NCBI GenBank assembly: GCA_020633335.1
Contig: JACKDU010000002.1
Span: 372,001 to 436,000, forward strand
Origin: Myxococcales bacterium
GTDB taxonomy: Bacteria > Myxococcota_A > Polyangia > Nannocystales > Nannocystaceae
Reading direction: 5' to 3'
DNA length: 64,000 bases
Shown: positions 18,314 to 26,667 of the stretch, piece after piece
Position numbering within the stretch: the stretch's first letter is position 1
Layout of the letters: each line of letters opens with the position of its first letter
Translations under genes and position numbers: made by a program
The notes under the pieces: model-generated
Databases searched by the model: none
Told to the model about the DNA's origin: nothing
Seen by the model: only the letters and a program-made list of their open reading frames with translations

Positions 18314-19315
18314 CTACTCGTCGTCGGCCTCGATCGCCGCCTCGGGCTCGCCGAGGATCCCGAGGTGGAGGATCCGCGATCCCGTGGGGCTCACCGGGTT
18401 GACCGACTTGCCGACGACGATCCCGGCCTCCGGCGCGAAGTAGCGGGTGACCACGTCGCCGAAGATGTTGGTGATCCGGCCGACCATCTGGCCGGCGATC
18501 ACCTCCTCGGTGAGCTCGGGGAAGACCTCCAGGAGCCCGCCCTCGTCGGAGTAGAGCCAGTGGGAGCGCGAGCAGACGATCGGCTCGTGCTCCGGCAGCT
18601 CCTCGTCGAGCTCGAGCACCTTGAGGCGGGCGAGGACGTTGCCGACGCCGATCATCCCGAAGCGGATCATCTTCTTCTGGAAGCGGTGGGGATCGCCGAC
18701 CTCGACGGTGATCGCCGGGATCCCGAGGGCCATCGCCGCCCCCCGCAGGGTCTGCCCCTGTCCCTGGTTGTGGACGATGATCTGCGGGTGCTGGGCCCGG
18801 GCCATCCACGAGGTCTCGGGGTGGGTGAGATCGGCGCGGACATAGAGCGAGTTGATCCGGCCGAAGCTCGCCGTGTGGAGATCGATCAGGTAGTCGAACT
18901 TTCGGACGATCCGCTCGACGAAGCGGTAGGCGAAGACCTCGGAGCTCGGCCCGTGGGGGCGCCCCGGCATCACCCGGTTGATGTCGACGCCGTCGGCGAA
19001 GGCGCGGGTGTTGCGGGCGAAGCCGGGGACGTTGACCACCGGGACCGCGACCACCGTCCCCCGCATCTGATCGGGGTCGAGATCGGCGAAGAGGCGGTGG
19101 ATGATCCGGATCCCGTTGAGCTCGTTGCCGTGGACCGCGGCCGTGATCCCGACCGTCGGCCCCGGGTACGCGCCGCGGGCGACGATCACCGGCACCCGGA
19201 TCGGCGCGCCGATCGAGTCGGCCATCATCCGCACCTTGAGGCGGGTGATCGACGCCGGCGGGAGCGCGTCGAGCTCGAGGGCGTCGACCGGCTGAGGCTC
19301 GTGGAGCTCGGCCAC
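18314..19315 (-). CDS. Succinylglutamate desuccinylase/aspartoacylase-family zinc hydrolase
   Basis: 333 residues from a GTG at 19315 that overlaps the TAG stop of the upstream gene (TAGTG), so translation is coupled. A longer frame upstream is only a shadow of that gene. M14-type motifs: zinc site AAVHGNELNG (His and Glu) and LIDLHTASFG (His), the substrate segment VDINRVMPG, and the catalytic Glu in ITVEVGD. A small beta domain ends the protein. Family members remove acyl groups from amino acids or act on peptide-like amides. Its tight coupling to an ATP-grasp ligase suggests the two make and trim (or make and release) an amide-linked product. Confidence 0.92.
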   Translation of the reverse strand: MAELHEPQPVDALELDALPPASITRLKVRMMADSIGAPIRVPVIVARGAYPGPTVGITAAVHGNELNGIRIIHRLFADLDPDQMRGTVVAVPVVNVPGFARNTRAFADGVDINRVMPGRPHGPSSEVFAYRFVERIVRKFDYLIDLHTASFGRINSLYVRADLTHPETSWMARAQHPQIIVHNQGQGQTLRGAAMALGIPAITVEVGDPHRFQKKMIRFGMIGVGNVLARLKVLELDEELPEHEPIVCSRSHWLYSDEGGLLEVFPELTEEVIAGQMVGRITNIFGDVVTRYFAPEAGIVVGKSVNPVSPTGSRILHLGILGEPEAAIEADDE

Positions 19316-20823
19316 TAGCGCATGATCTCCTCGGCGAGGACCGCGTCGTCGTCGAGCGAGCGGAAGAGCTTGGTCTTGAGCTTGCCCTTCGACGAGGTCA
19401 ACGCCGTCGCCATCCGATCGATCGCCGTCGTCGCCATCACCGTCTGGATATAGGCCTCGATCAGATCGTCGATCCCGAGGCCGAGGGTGTTGAAGTCCTT
19501 GCGGTCCATCAGGAGGAGGCGCGCGTGGTCGGAGTCGAAGCTCCCGTCCGCGAGCTTGATCGAGAGGTTGGTCCCGAGGATGTCCCAGCTCGGCGAGCCC
19601 GGGACCAGCTCGTCGACCAGCGGCGTCCGGGCCCGACGGGCGTAGATCACCAGCGGCCGGAAGCCCTCGGGGCCGCCGCTCACCATCATCCGAAGATCGG
19701 CGACGTAGGCCTCGCCCTTGCGGTTGGGGATCGTGCCGACGTGGTAGAGGCGCCCCTGCGAGCTCCGCGAGCTCCACTTGTGGTTGCCGATCAGGCTCTG
19801 GACGATGTAGCGCTCGTAGTGGCGGGGCGCGTCCGCGAGGAAGGCGTCGAGCTCGGCCTGCGAGGTGATCGTGTAGACCCCCTGGCCGGCGTTCGAATAG
19901 GGCACCTTGATCACCGCGTGGCCGCCGAGGCGGCGGATCCAGAGCGGGATCTCGTCCCAGGTGACGTCCCAGATCGTCTCGGGGGTGCGGATCTGGAGGC
20001 CGGTGCCGTCGAGCTCGGCGTTGTAGAGATCGTAGGCCTTGGCGGCGACCAGCTTGTTGCGGCCGCCGGCGAGGCAGGTCAGCACCGGGTTGAGGATCAC
20101 CGTCTTGGTCGCCACTGGGATCCGGTTCCAGGGGCGCTGGGTCACGTAGCGGAAGGCGCAGCGGATCGGCCGCCACTCGTCGCCCTCGGGCCGGACCTGC
20201 AGGACCCCGTCGACGAAGCGGGCCCGCGGCGCGTAGGGGCGATCGGGGAACTCGACGAGGTGGACCGGCTCCTGCAGGAGATCGGCGAGGGCGGCCGCGT
20301 AGCCCGAGGCCTCCATGTAGTTCTTGTCGTAGATCACCGCGAGCTCGCCGGGCGGGAGCTGGCGCCCGCGCACCGTCGGCAGGAAGCCGTTCTCGAGGTT
20401 GATCCGGTAGCCGCCCTGCTCGTCGTGCTCCTCGTAGAGGGGCATCGACTTCTGCCCCGAAGGACAGGAGTTGGTCTCGACGATCACCATCTGCCGGTTG
20501 CCGCCGGCGGTCGTCGCGTGGAGGAGGTCCGAGCCCGCCCAGCGGAAGTAGCGGGGCTGAGTGGTCAGCAGGGCCCGCAGGGCGGCGGCGTCGACCTGCG
20601 GGTTGAGGTGGACGTAGCGGGCGATGATCCGCTCGTTCCCGAGGTTGAGGAAGAAGCGGACCAGCGGGTGGATCTGGGCGTTGAGCACCCGCGCGTAGAA
20701 GTGGCGCTCGGGCTCAAAGGATCCCGGCGAAACCAGCGAATACGCGGGCTCACGGGGCGGGGTCGGCGGGCTCTCGGCGGGGGGCGGGGCGAGTGCGTCG
20801 GGCGGGGCGGGTGCGTCGGCCAT
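19315..20823 (-). CDS. ATP-grasp-like ligase paired with an aspartoacylase homologue
   Basis: 502 residues. The Pro-rich first 35 residues look disordered. About residues 120-450 carry ATP-grasp-like features: a nucleotide-binding Gly-rich loop, VIKVPYSNAGQGVYTI, a hinge YIVQSLIGN, and an acidic/basic segment ADLRMMVSGG with PLVIYARRAR. ETNSCPSGQKSMPL near residue 118 is a distinctive N-domain motif. ATP-grasp enzymes join a carboxylate to an amine through an acyl-phosphate. No substrate can be assigned. It is first in a two-gene operon with the hydrolase at 18314-19315. Confidence 0.88.
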   Translation of the reverse strand: MADAPAPPDALAPPPAESPPTPPREPAYSLVSPGSFEPERHFYARVLNAQIHPLVRFFLNLGNERIIARYVHLNPQVDAAALRALLTTQPRYFRWAGSDLLHATTAGGNRQMVIVETNSCPSGQKSMPLYEEHDEQGGYRINLENGFLPTVRGRQLPPGELAVIYDKNYMEASGYAAALADLLQEPVHLVEFPDRPYAPRARFVDGVLQVRPEGDEWRPIRCAFRYVTQRPWNRIPVATKTVILNPVLTCLAGGRNKLVAAKAYDLYNAELDGTGLQIRTPETIWDVTWDEIPLWIRRLGGHAVIKVPYSNAGQGVYTITSQAELDAFLADAPRHYERYIVQSLIGNHKWSSRSSQGRLYHVGTIPNRKGEAYVADLRMMVSGGPEGFRPLVIYARRARTPLVDELVPGSPSWDILGTNLSIKLADGSFDSDHARLLLMDRKDFNTLGLGIDDLIEAYIQTVMATTAIDRMATALTSSKGKLKTKLFRSLDDDAVLAEEIMR

Positions 20824-20838
20824 GGCGGGGCGGCGCCC

Positions 20839-20844
20839 AGGATA
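20839..20844 (-). promoter_or_regulatory. -10-like hexamer TATCCT
   Basis: Minus strand TGCTATCCT lies 15 nt before the ATG at 20823, giving a leader of only about 8 nt. It would drive the ATP-grasp/aspartoacylase pair. Confidence 0.45.
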
Positions 20845-20850
20845 GCAGCC

Positions 20851-21288
20851 CTACCACTCGCCCTGGCTCGGCATCGACGCCCAGGGCTCGCGCGGCGCCA
20901 GCGCTCCGCCCCGCTGCAGGAGCTCGATCGAGATCTGGTCGGGCGAGCGCACGAAGGCCATCCGCCCGTCACGCGGCGGCCGCAGGATCGTCACACCGGC
21001 CGCCTGCAGGCGCTCGCAGAGCGCGTAGATGTCGTCGACCTCGAAGGCCAGGTGGCCGAAGTTGCGCCCGCCGGAGTAGGGCTCGGTCTCGTCCCAGTTG
21101 TGGGTGAGCTCGACCTCGGCCGCGTCGCCCTCGGCGCCCGTGCCGAGGTAGATCAGCGAGAAGCGGCCCTGCTCGTAGTCGTGGCGGCGGACGACCCGAA
21201 GGCCGAGCTTGCCGACGTAGAAGTCGAGGCTTGCGTCGAGATCGAGGACCCGGACCATCGTGTGGAGGAAGCGCATCGGCCCGTTCAT
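20851..21288 (-). CDS. gloA: Glyoxalase I / VOC-family metalloenzyme
   Basis: 145 residues, close to the usual 130-180 for bacterial glyoxalase I. The motifs FLHTMVRVLDLDASLDFY, VELTHNW, GRNFGHLAFEVDD and MAFVRSPDQISIELLQ match lactoylglutathione lyase and give the four metal ligands (His, Glu, His, Glu) in order. It should isomerise the hemithioacetal of methylglyoxal and glutathione, or a related thiol, in the cytoplasm. It is divergent from the CSFGEC-repeat lipoprotein. Assignment to the VOC superfamily is sure; the thiol cofactor is not known. Confidence 0.92.
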   Translation of the reverse strand: MNGPMRFLHTMVRVLDLDASLDFYVGKLGLRVVRRHDYEQGRFSLIYLGTGAEGDAAEVELTHNWDETEPYSGGRNFGHLAFEVDDIYALCERLQAAGVTILRPPRDGRMAFVRSPDQISIELLQRGGALAPREPWASMPSQGEW

Positions 21289-21307
21289 ACCAGAGGTCGC
21301 GCCGGCG

Positions 21308-21337
21308 TTGACAGGCGCGCGGGAGCGCGCGGATGAT
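21308..21337 (+). promoter_or_regulatory. -35/-10 promoter TTGACA-N18-GATGAT, leaderless type
   Basis: A consensus -35 box TTGACA (21308-21313) and a GATGAT -10 (21332-21337) lie 18 nt apart, with 7 nt to the ATG at 21345. This chooses 21345 over the ATG at 21333, which would overlap the -10. Confidence 0.55.
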
Positions 21338-21344
21338 GCCGCCC

Positions 21345-22577
21345 ATGGTTCGCTCGGCCCTCGCCGTCGCCCTCACCCTCCCCCTCACGCTCGCCGGCTG
21401 CTCGATCTTCTCGGGCCTCTTCAAGACCAACGCGTCGACCTCGACCAACGCCGGCGGCGGCGGTGGTGGTGGCGGCGGCGGGGCGGCCCCCAGCGATCCC
21501 CAGAAGGAGCGGGAGGCCGAGCTCTCCGAGGCCCACCGGCGCCTCGCCAGCGAGCTCGACGCCTCCCGCCAGGAGATCGCCGAGGCCGGGGTCGACAGCA
21601 CCCGGGCGCTGCGCTTCGCCGACCTCACCCTCAAGGCCTACGAGAGCGAGGCGGTCGCCCGCGGGCGGATCGACGGGCCGGTCGTCGCCCAGGAGGCGCT
21701 CGGCTACCTCGCCCAGGCGAAGGAGGCCGAGCCGGCGGCGACCGTCGATCTGGCGAGCGCGGCCGGGTCGATCCACGCCCGCCTCGGCGACGCCGACGCG
21801 GCCGGGGCGAGCTTCGCCGAGGCGATCGCCGCCGAGCCGCGGGTCGACCTCTTCAACGCCCTCGCCGGCCTCTCCGCCGGCGGAGCGAACGACACGCGGG
21901 TGGTCGAGGCCTGCCCAAAGGTGCGCCCGCAGGTGAGCGACGACGCCCTCCCCGACTTCATGGCGATCTGCCTCGACCGCGCCGGCGGCGACGCCAAGCG
22001 CCTGAGCTGGAAGGGCTCGAAGCAGGACCTCGCGGCCTACCAGGCGGAGATGCGCCGGCGCGAGGAGGAGGCCAAGCGCCGCGAGGCCGAGGAGGCCAAG
22101 CGCCGCGAGGAGGAGGCCAAAGAGGCCGCCCAGCGCGAGCTCTACGCGGTCGCCGCGGTCTTCGCCGCCGGCCGCTGCGAGTTCGGCGACTGCGCCCACC
22201 GGGGCTGGAGCGTCCGCACCGATCAGGGCGAGGTCCGGGTCTCCTGCTCCTTCGGCGACTGCCTCACCCGCGGCTGGGAGGCCCGCTTCCCCGACGGCAA
22301 GAGCGCGCGCACCGACTGCTCCTTCGGCGAGTGCCTCCAGCGCGGCTGGGAGACCCGCTTCCCCGACGGCTCGACCGCCCGGACCTCCTGCTCCTTCGGC
22401 GAGTGCGCGACCCGGGGCTGGGAGACCCACCTCCCCGACGGCTCGACCAGCCGGACCACCTGCTCCTTCAGCGAGTGCTTCACCCGCGGCTGGGAGACCT
22501 CGCTGCCGAGCGGCGGCTCGATCCGCTGCACCTGCTCCTTCGGCGAGTGCCTGACCCGCGGCACCGAGTGCAACTAG
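21345..22577 (+). CDS. Lipoprotein with coiled coil and six CSFGEC-type tandem repeats
   Basis: 410 residues. Lipobox LAGC; a Gly-run linker; a helical, TPR-like region at about 40-215; and a charged coiled coil at about 220-265 (EEEAKRREAEEAKRREEEAK). Six tandem repeats follow from residue 278 (22176-22574), each about 24 residues: C-S-F-G-(E/D)-C-x-x-R-G-W-E-x-x-(F/L)-P-D-G-x-x-x-R-T-x. Each repeat has two cysteines five apart; the last is cut short after CSFGECLTRGTECN. Regular spacing suggests a stacked disulphide-stabilised rod or solenoid outside the cytoplasm. I do not recognise the repeat family. A TGTCC-type hairpin follows the stop. Confidence 0.9.
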   Translation: MVRSALAVALTLPLTLAGCSIFSGLFKTNASTSTNAGGGGGGGGGGAAPSDPQKEREAELSEAHRRLASELDASRQEIAEAGVDSTRALRFADLTLKAYESEAVARGRIDGPVVAQEALGYLAQAKEAEPAATVDLASAAGSIHARLGDADAAGASFAEAIAAEPRVDLFNALAGLSAGGANDTRVVEACPKVRPQVSDDALPDFMAICLDRAGGDAKRLSWKGSKQDLAAYQAEMRRREEEAKRREAEEAKRREEEAKEAAQRELYAVAAVFAAGRCEFGDCAHRGWSVRTDQGEVRVSCSFGDCLTRGWEARFPDGKSARTDCSFGECLQRGWETRFPDGSTARTSCSFGECATRGWETHLPDGSTSRTTCSFSECFTRGWETSLPSGGSIRCTCSFGECLTRGTECN

Positions 22578-22591
22578 CGCCTCGACGGAGA

Positions 22592-22605
22592 TGTCCGTAA
22601 GGACA
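22592..22605. terminator. TGTCC-GTAA-GGACA hairpin
   Basis: A 5-bp perfect stem with a tetraloop, 14 nt past the stop of the CSFGEC lipoprotein. Its wider context (GAGATGTCC...AGGACAGGT) matches the element at 25886-25899 on the other strand. Confidence 0.45.
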
Positions 22606-22747
22606 GGTTGAAGGCGGGCGACGCCACCTTCTGCCAGCGCTGACCGGGTGACGACGAGCCGGGACCCGACGAGGGCTCCGCCGCCGCCACGTCCGACGCC
22701 CCGCCGCGCCCCCGCGGTGGCCTGGGTCACAGCCCGCGCGGCCGCGA

Positions 22748-22777
22748 TTGACTGCGTTCTCCGGCGGCAACCATCAT
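22748..22777 (+). promoter_or_regulatory. -35/-10 promoter TTGACT-N18-CATCAT, leaderless type
   Basis: A near-consensus -35 (22748-22753) is spaced 18 nt from CATCAT (22772-22777), which ends 7 nt before the ATG at 22785. The geometry is the same as at 21308-21345. Confidence 0.5.
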
Positions 22778-22784
22778 CCCGCCG

Positions 22785-23765
22785 ATGACCGTCGTCGTCA
22801 CCGGAGCCGCGGGCCACGTCGGCGCCGCCCTCGTCCGGGCCCTCCTCGCCGAGGGCCGCCAGGTGCGGGCGCTGATCCGCAGCGACGCGCGGGCGCTCGC
22901 CGGCCTCGACGTCGAGCGGATCCAGGTCGACGTCACCGACCGCGAGCGCCTGGCGGCCGCCCTCGCCGGCGCGAGCGCGGTCTACCACGCCGCCGCCCAG
23001 ATCTCGCTGCGCTCGAAGGACGACCCGCGGGCCTTCGAGGTCAACGTCGGCGGCACCCGGGCGCTGGTCGACGCCTGCCTCCGCGCCGGCGTCGGCCGCC
23101 TGGTCCACGTCTCGTCGCTCAACGCCCTCGACCTCCGCGCGCCGGGGGCGATCGACGAGCGCCGCCCCCTCGCCGATCGCCCGGGCGCCCGCCCCTACGA
23201 TCGCAGCAAGGCGCAGGCCGAGCTCGAGGTGCTCCGCGGGATCGAGGCCGGCCTCGACGCGGTGATCGTCAGCCCGGCGGCGGTGATCGGGCCCTATGAC
23301 TTCAAGCCCTCGCGGATGGGCAAGCTCTTCCTCGATCTCGGGCGCGGGACCTTGCCGGCCCTCAGCGGCGGCGGCCAGACCTGGGTCGACGTCCGCGACA
23401 TCGCGGCCGGGGCGCTCGCGGCCGAGGCCCGCGGTCGCCGCGGCGAGCGCTACCTCCTCGGCGGTCACTACCGCCCGGTCACCGAGCTCGCGGCGATGGC
23501 GGCCGCGACGATCGGCGTCCGGCGCCCCCGGATCGTGCTCCCGCTCGGCCTCCTCGCCGTCGGCGCCCCGCTGGCCGAGGGCCTCAGCCGCCTCGTCGGC
23601 CGCGAGCCGATCTTCTCGCCGGTCGCCGTCGACGCCCTGCGACCGGCGACGATCTCCCACGCCAAGGCGAGCGACGAGCTCGGCTACACGCCGCGGCCGC
23701 TCGAGGCGACGATCGCCGAGACCATGGCCTGGCTCCGCGAGCACCACGCGCTCGCGCGAAACTGA
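22785..23765 (+). CDS. NAD(P)-dependent epimerase/dehydratase (extended SDR, DFR-like)
   Basis: 326 residues. The Rossmann motif VTGAAGHVGAALVRALL lies at the N terminus, then VYHAAAQISL, then the catalytic YDRSKAQAE (YxxxK) at about 145, followed by the lid. Overall it resembles dihydroflavonol-4-reductase or hopanoid-associated sugar-epimerase type SDRs. It probably reduces or epimerises a hydroxy/keto substrate with NAD(P)H in the cytoplasm. The substrate cannot be read. It has its own promoter, and the stop codon is part of a small hairpin. Confidence 0.92.
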   Translation: MTVVVTGAAGHVGAALVRALLAEGRQVRALIRSDARALAGLDVERIQVDVTDRERLAAALAGASAVYHAAAQISLRSKDDPRAFEVNVGGTRALVDACLRAGVGRLVHVSSLNALDLRAPGAIDERRPLADRPGARPYDRSKAQAELEVLRGIEAGLDAVIVSPAAVIGPYDFKPSRMGKLFLDLGRGTLPALSGGGQTWVDVRDIAAGALAAEARGRRGERYLLGGHYRPVTELAAMAAATIGVRRPRIVLPLGLLAVGAPLAEGLSRLVGREPIFSPVAVDALRPATISHAKASDELGYTPRPLEATIAETMAWLREHHALARN

Positions 23766-23776
23766 CCCTTTGGTCA
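23763..23776. terminator. TGACC-CTTT-GGTCA hairpin containing the stop codon
   Basis: A 5-bp perfect stem with a tetraloop. Its first three bases are the TGA of the SDR gene. No T-run follows. Confidence 0.35.
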
Positions 23777-23882
23777 TGTTCTTCCGGCGCCCGGGTGGCG
23801 GCTCCGCGGTCCCGTCTCGCGGCGCCGCTTCACGGCCCCGCGGGGCCGCGCGCGACCCTCACGGCCCCGCGCGAGCGCGTGA

Positions 23883-23888
23883 TACGCT
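23883..23888 (+). promoter_or_regulatory. -10-like hexamer TACGCT, leaderless type
   Basis: GTGATACGCT, then 7 nt, then the ATG at 23896. This places the start well inside a longer open frame that begins within the SDR gene. Confidence 0.5.
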
Positions 23889-23895
23889 CGCGGCG

Positions 23896-24618
23896 ATGTC
23901 AGGCCCCCGCTCGCCCCGCCCCGGCGCCCTCGCGCTCGTCCCCCTCGTCGCCGCGCTCGCCTGCAGCGGCGGCGAATCGGCCGACAAGCCGACGACCCGG
24001 GTCGATCCCCCGAAGAGCGCCAGCCCCAGCGCCGAGGCGGCCCCGGCGAGCGCGACCGCGGAGAAGGCCCCCGACGCCCCGAAGCCCGGCGCAGACGCCG
24101 ACGCCGACGCCGACAAGGACGGCCGCTTCACCAGCAGCGACGGCCTGGTCAGCGCCCCCCGGCCGCGCGGCGAGGGCTGGGAGTGCGAGGAGCGGGTCGC
24201 CCGCCCGCCGGATCCGGAGACCACCCTGATCAAGTGCCGGCAGACCACCCCCGGCCGCTTCTTCTTCTTCATGGCCAAGGACTACGCGGTCCCCGAGGAG
24301 CAGATCCGGAGGCCCGAGGGGATCGTCCGCGAGGTCCTCCCGCGGACCTACGACAAGCTCTACGAGAGCTACACCTTCACCCGCGAGGAGCCGGTGCTGG
24401 TCGCCGGGAACGCCGGGATCGACCTCTGGATCGACGCCGTCCACGCCAAGACCGGGCCGATCCGCAAGCGCGAGCGGGTCCTCACCCAGGGCCAGCACGT
24501 CTTCATCCTCTCCGCCGAGGGGCTCCCCCCCGACTACGAGGCCGAGGAGGCGGCGATCGACGCCTGGCTCACGGGCGCGGCGTTCAAGAACCTCACCGAG
24601 GCGCCCGCCGCTCCCTGA
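23896..24618 (+). CDS. Lipoprotein, paralogue of the one at 25922-26632
   Basis: 240 residues. Lipobox ALAC; an acidic Ala/Pro/Asp linker to about residue 75; then a compact domain (about 78-235) starting FTSSDGLVSAPRPRGEGWEC. The other marks are LIKCRQ, GRFFFFMAKDYAVP, LPRTYDKLYE, GIDLWIDA.HAK.G.IRKR and ILSAEG. The same marks occur in order in the protein encoded at 25922-26632. Two conserved cysteines (WEC and KCRQ) may form a disulphide. I do not recognise the family; from the sequence it is a soluble alpha/beta domain tethered to a membrane. rsgA lies between the two copies. Confidence 0.88.
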   Translation: MSGPRSPRPGALALVPLVAALACSGGESADKPTTRVDPPKSASPSAEAAPASATAEKAPDAPKPGADADADADKDGRFTSSDGLVSAPRPRGEGWECEERVARPPDPETTLIKCRQTTPGRFFFFMAKDYAVPEEQIRRPEGIVREVLPRTYDKLYESYTFTREEPVLVAGNAGIDLWIDAVHAKTGPIRKRERVLTQGQHVFILSAEGLPPDYEAEEAAIDAWLTGAAFKNLTEAPAAP

Positions 24619-24788
24619 CCCAAAGGACAGAGAGAGCGCCGCCGATCCCCCCGAGCCCCCGGAGACCCCCCGGAGGCCCCCGGAGGCGTCCGCGCCCAGG
24701 CCCCCGGGAGCGGGCGCCCCGCCCCGCCGCCGCCGGGCCGCGATTCCTCCTTGACCCGCTCGCCCGTCGCCCCAACACTCCTCGGCCG

Positions 24789-25874
24789 ATGGGCGCCGAA
24801 GCGCAGCCGTCGAGCCTCGAGGAGCTCGGCTGGGACGATCGCTGGGCGGCCGCCCTGGCCGACGCCGGGGTCGCCGGCGCGCCCGCGCGGGTGGCGATCG
24901 TCTACCAGGACCGCCTCGCGGTGGTCGACGGCGCCAGGACCCGCTGGGCCGAGCTCCGCGGCCGCCTCCGCCGGCGCCTCGGCGACGATCCGGCCCACAC
25001 CCCGGCGGTCGGCGACTGGGTCGTGATCGCCGACAACCCGGGCGGCGGGATGGCGACGGTCGAGGCGATCCTGCCCCGAAGGACCTGCCTCATCCGCCAG
25101 GCCGCAGGGCGCCGCACGGCCCCCCAGGTCGTCGCCGCCAACGTCGACACGATCTTCGTCGTCACCTCGCCGAACCGCGACTTCAGCCCCCGCCGGGTCG
25201 AGCGCTACCTCGCGGCGATCGCCGACGGCGGGGCCGCGGCCGCCGTCCTCCTCAACAAGATCGACCTCTGCGAGGGCGAGCTCGCCCGCTGGGTCGCCGA
25301 GCTCGAGGCGGTCGCCGGCGACGCGCCGGTCCACCCGCTCTCGGCGACCAGCGGCGCCGGCCTCGACGCCCTCGCCCCCTACCTCGGGCGCGGCCGCACC
25401 CTCGCCTTCGTCGGCTCCTCCGGGGTCGGCAAGTCGTCGCTGATCAACCACCTCCTCGGCGCCGAGCGCCAGGCGGTCGCCGAGATCCGCGAGGAGGACG
25501 ACAAGGGCCGGCACACCACCACCCACCGCGAGCTGATGGCGATCGACGGCGGCGCCGGCGGCCTCGTGATCGACACCCCGGGGATGCGCGAACTCCAGCT
25601 CTGGACCGACGAGCCGGCGATCGGCGGGACCTTCGAGGACGTCGAGGCGATCGCCGCCGGCTGCCGCTTCCGCGACTGCAAGCACCGCGGCGAGCCCGGC
25701 TGCGCGGTCGTCGCGGCGGTCGCCGAGGGCCGCCTCGCCGCCGAGCGCCACGCCGCCTTCCTCAAGCTCGCGGCCGAGCAGAGCGCCCACCAGCGCCAGC
25801 GCGCGGGCTCGGCCCGGATCGCCTCGCGCCGGCGCGCCCGCCTAGCCCGCGCCGACGGCGACGTCGAGGGCTAG
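24789..25874 (+). CDS. rsgA: Ribosome small-subunit-dependent GTPase A
   Basis: 361 residues. An N-terminal OB-fold region (VGDWVVI) is followed by a circularly permuted GTPase: G4 NKID comes before G1 GSSGVGKSSL and G3 DTPGMRE. A C-terminal zinc site follows (CRFRDCKHRGEPGC), then a basic tail. RsgA checks late 30S maturation and releases RbfA. The motif order is diagnostic. The start at 24789 (MGAEAQPSS) was chosen because the longer frame upstream is a shadow of the preceding gene. A TGTCC-type hairpin separates it from the convergent lipoprotein. Confidence 0.95.
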   Translation: MGAEAQPSSLEELGWDDRWAAALADAGVAGAPARVAIVYQDRLAVVDGARTRWAELRGRLRRRLGDDPAHTPAVGDWVVIADNPGGGMATVEAILPRRTCLIRQAAGRRTAPQVVAANVDTIFVVTSPNRDFSPRRVERYLAAIADGGAAAAVLLNKIDLCEGELARWVAELEAVAGDAPVHPLSATSGAGLDALAPYLGRGRTLAFVGSSGVGKSSLINHLLGAERQAVAEIREEDDKGRHTTTHRELMAIDGGAGGLVIDTPGMRELQLWTDEPAIGGTFEDVEAIAAGCRFRDCKHRGEPGCAVVAAVAEGRLAAERHAAFLKLAAEQSAHQRQRAGSARIASRRRARLARADGDVEG

Positions 25875-25885
25875 CCCGATCGACC

Positions 25886-25899
25886 TGTCCTCTCGGACA
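25886..25899. terminator. TGTCC-TCTC-GGACA hairpin between convergent genes
   Basis: A 5-bp stem with a tetraloop, between the rsgA stop and the stop of the convergent lipoprotein. On the minus strand its surroundings (GAGATGTCC, AGGACAGGT) repeat those at 22592. Confidence 0.5.
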
Positions 25900-25921
25900 T
25901 CTCCATCCGCGCGCCGCGGGC

Positions 25922-26632
25922 TCAGGGGAGGTTGGCGAGGCGGGCCCCGGCGAACCAGGCGTCGATCACCGGGCCCATCGCGTCGAAGACCTCCGGCCGC
26001 CCCTCCGCCGAGATCTCGAGGATGTGGGGGCCGTTGACGAAGATCCGCACGCGCTTGCGGATCTTGCCCATGCGCGCGTGCTCGGCCTCGATCCAGAGCT
26101 CCCGCCCGCGGATCCCGTGGCGCTCGACCTTGGCGCTCCGGGTGATCTCGAAGCGCGCGAAGAGCTCGCCGTAGGTCCGCGGCAGCGCCTCGTCGACCAG
26201 GCGATCGACGTCGCGGCGCTCCGACGCCGGCACCTCCGAGTCCTTGACCATCACGAAGAAGAAGCGATCACGATCGTCCTGGCGGCACTTGATCAGGGTC
26301 GCCGGCGGGCTCGGCGGCTCCGCCTGCTGCTCGAGGCACTCCCAGCCCTCGCCGGCCGGGCGCGGCGCCGAGACCAGGCCGTCGGCGCTGGCGAAGCGCT
26401 CGACCGGCGCCGCGTCCTCGCCCGCGTCGTCCGCCGCCGCGCCCTCGCCCTCGCCCGTCGCCGACGCGTCCTGCTCGCCGACCTCGCCGGGACCCTCGGC
26501 CGCCTCGCCGCCCGCGTCCGTCGCCTCGCCCGCGGGGGTGATCGTCGCCGTGCCCCGACAGGCGGCGGCCGCGAGGAGCGTGGCGAGGAGCGCAGTCCAG
26601 GTGATCCCCGCGCGCTGGCGAGCACGTGCCAT
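25922..26632 (-). CDS. Lipoprotein, paralogue of the one at 23896-24618
   Basis: 236 residues from the ATG at 26632, which has TTGAGG just upstream; the frame continues 26 codons further without support and would overlap the divergent gene. A signal with lipobox AAAC and an acidic Gly/Ala/Glu linker precede the domain seen in the other copy: FASADGLVSAPRPAGEGWEC, LIKCRQ, RFFFVMVKDSEVP, LPRTYGEL, RELWIEAEHARMGKIRKR, LEISAEG. Function is unknown; an envelope-anchored paralogue pair around rsgA suggests a local duplication. Confidence 0.88.
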   Translation of the reverse strand: MARARQRAGITWTALLATLLAAAACRGTATITPAGEATDAGGEAAEGPGEVGEQDASATGEGEGAAADDAGEDAAPVERFASADGLVSAPRPAGEGWECLEQQAEPPSPPATLIKCRQDDRDRFFFVMVKDSEVPASERRDVDRLVDEALPRTYGELFARFEITRSAKVERHGIRGRELWIEAEHARMGKIRKRVRIFVNGPHILEISAEGRPEVFDAMGPVIDAWFAGARLANLP

Positions 26633-26667
26633 CACCTCAACCATATCGGAGGTCAAGCGCCTGCTGG

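Noticed and set aside
18314..20176. A 620-residue frame joining the aspartoacylase to upstream sequence
   Set aside because: The first half is a shadow of the ATP-grasp gene. The overlapping TAGTG at 19313-19317 gives a natural GTG start.
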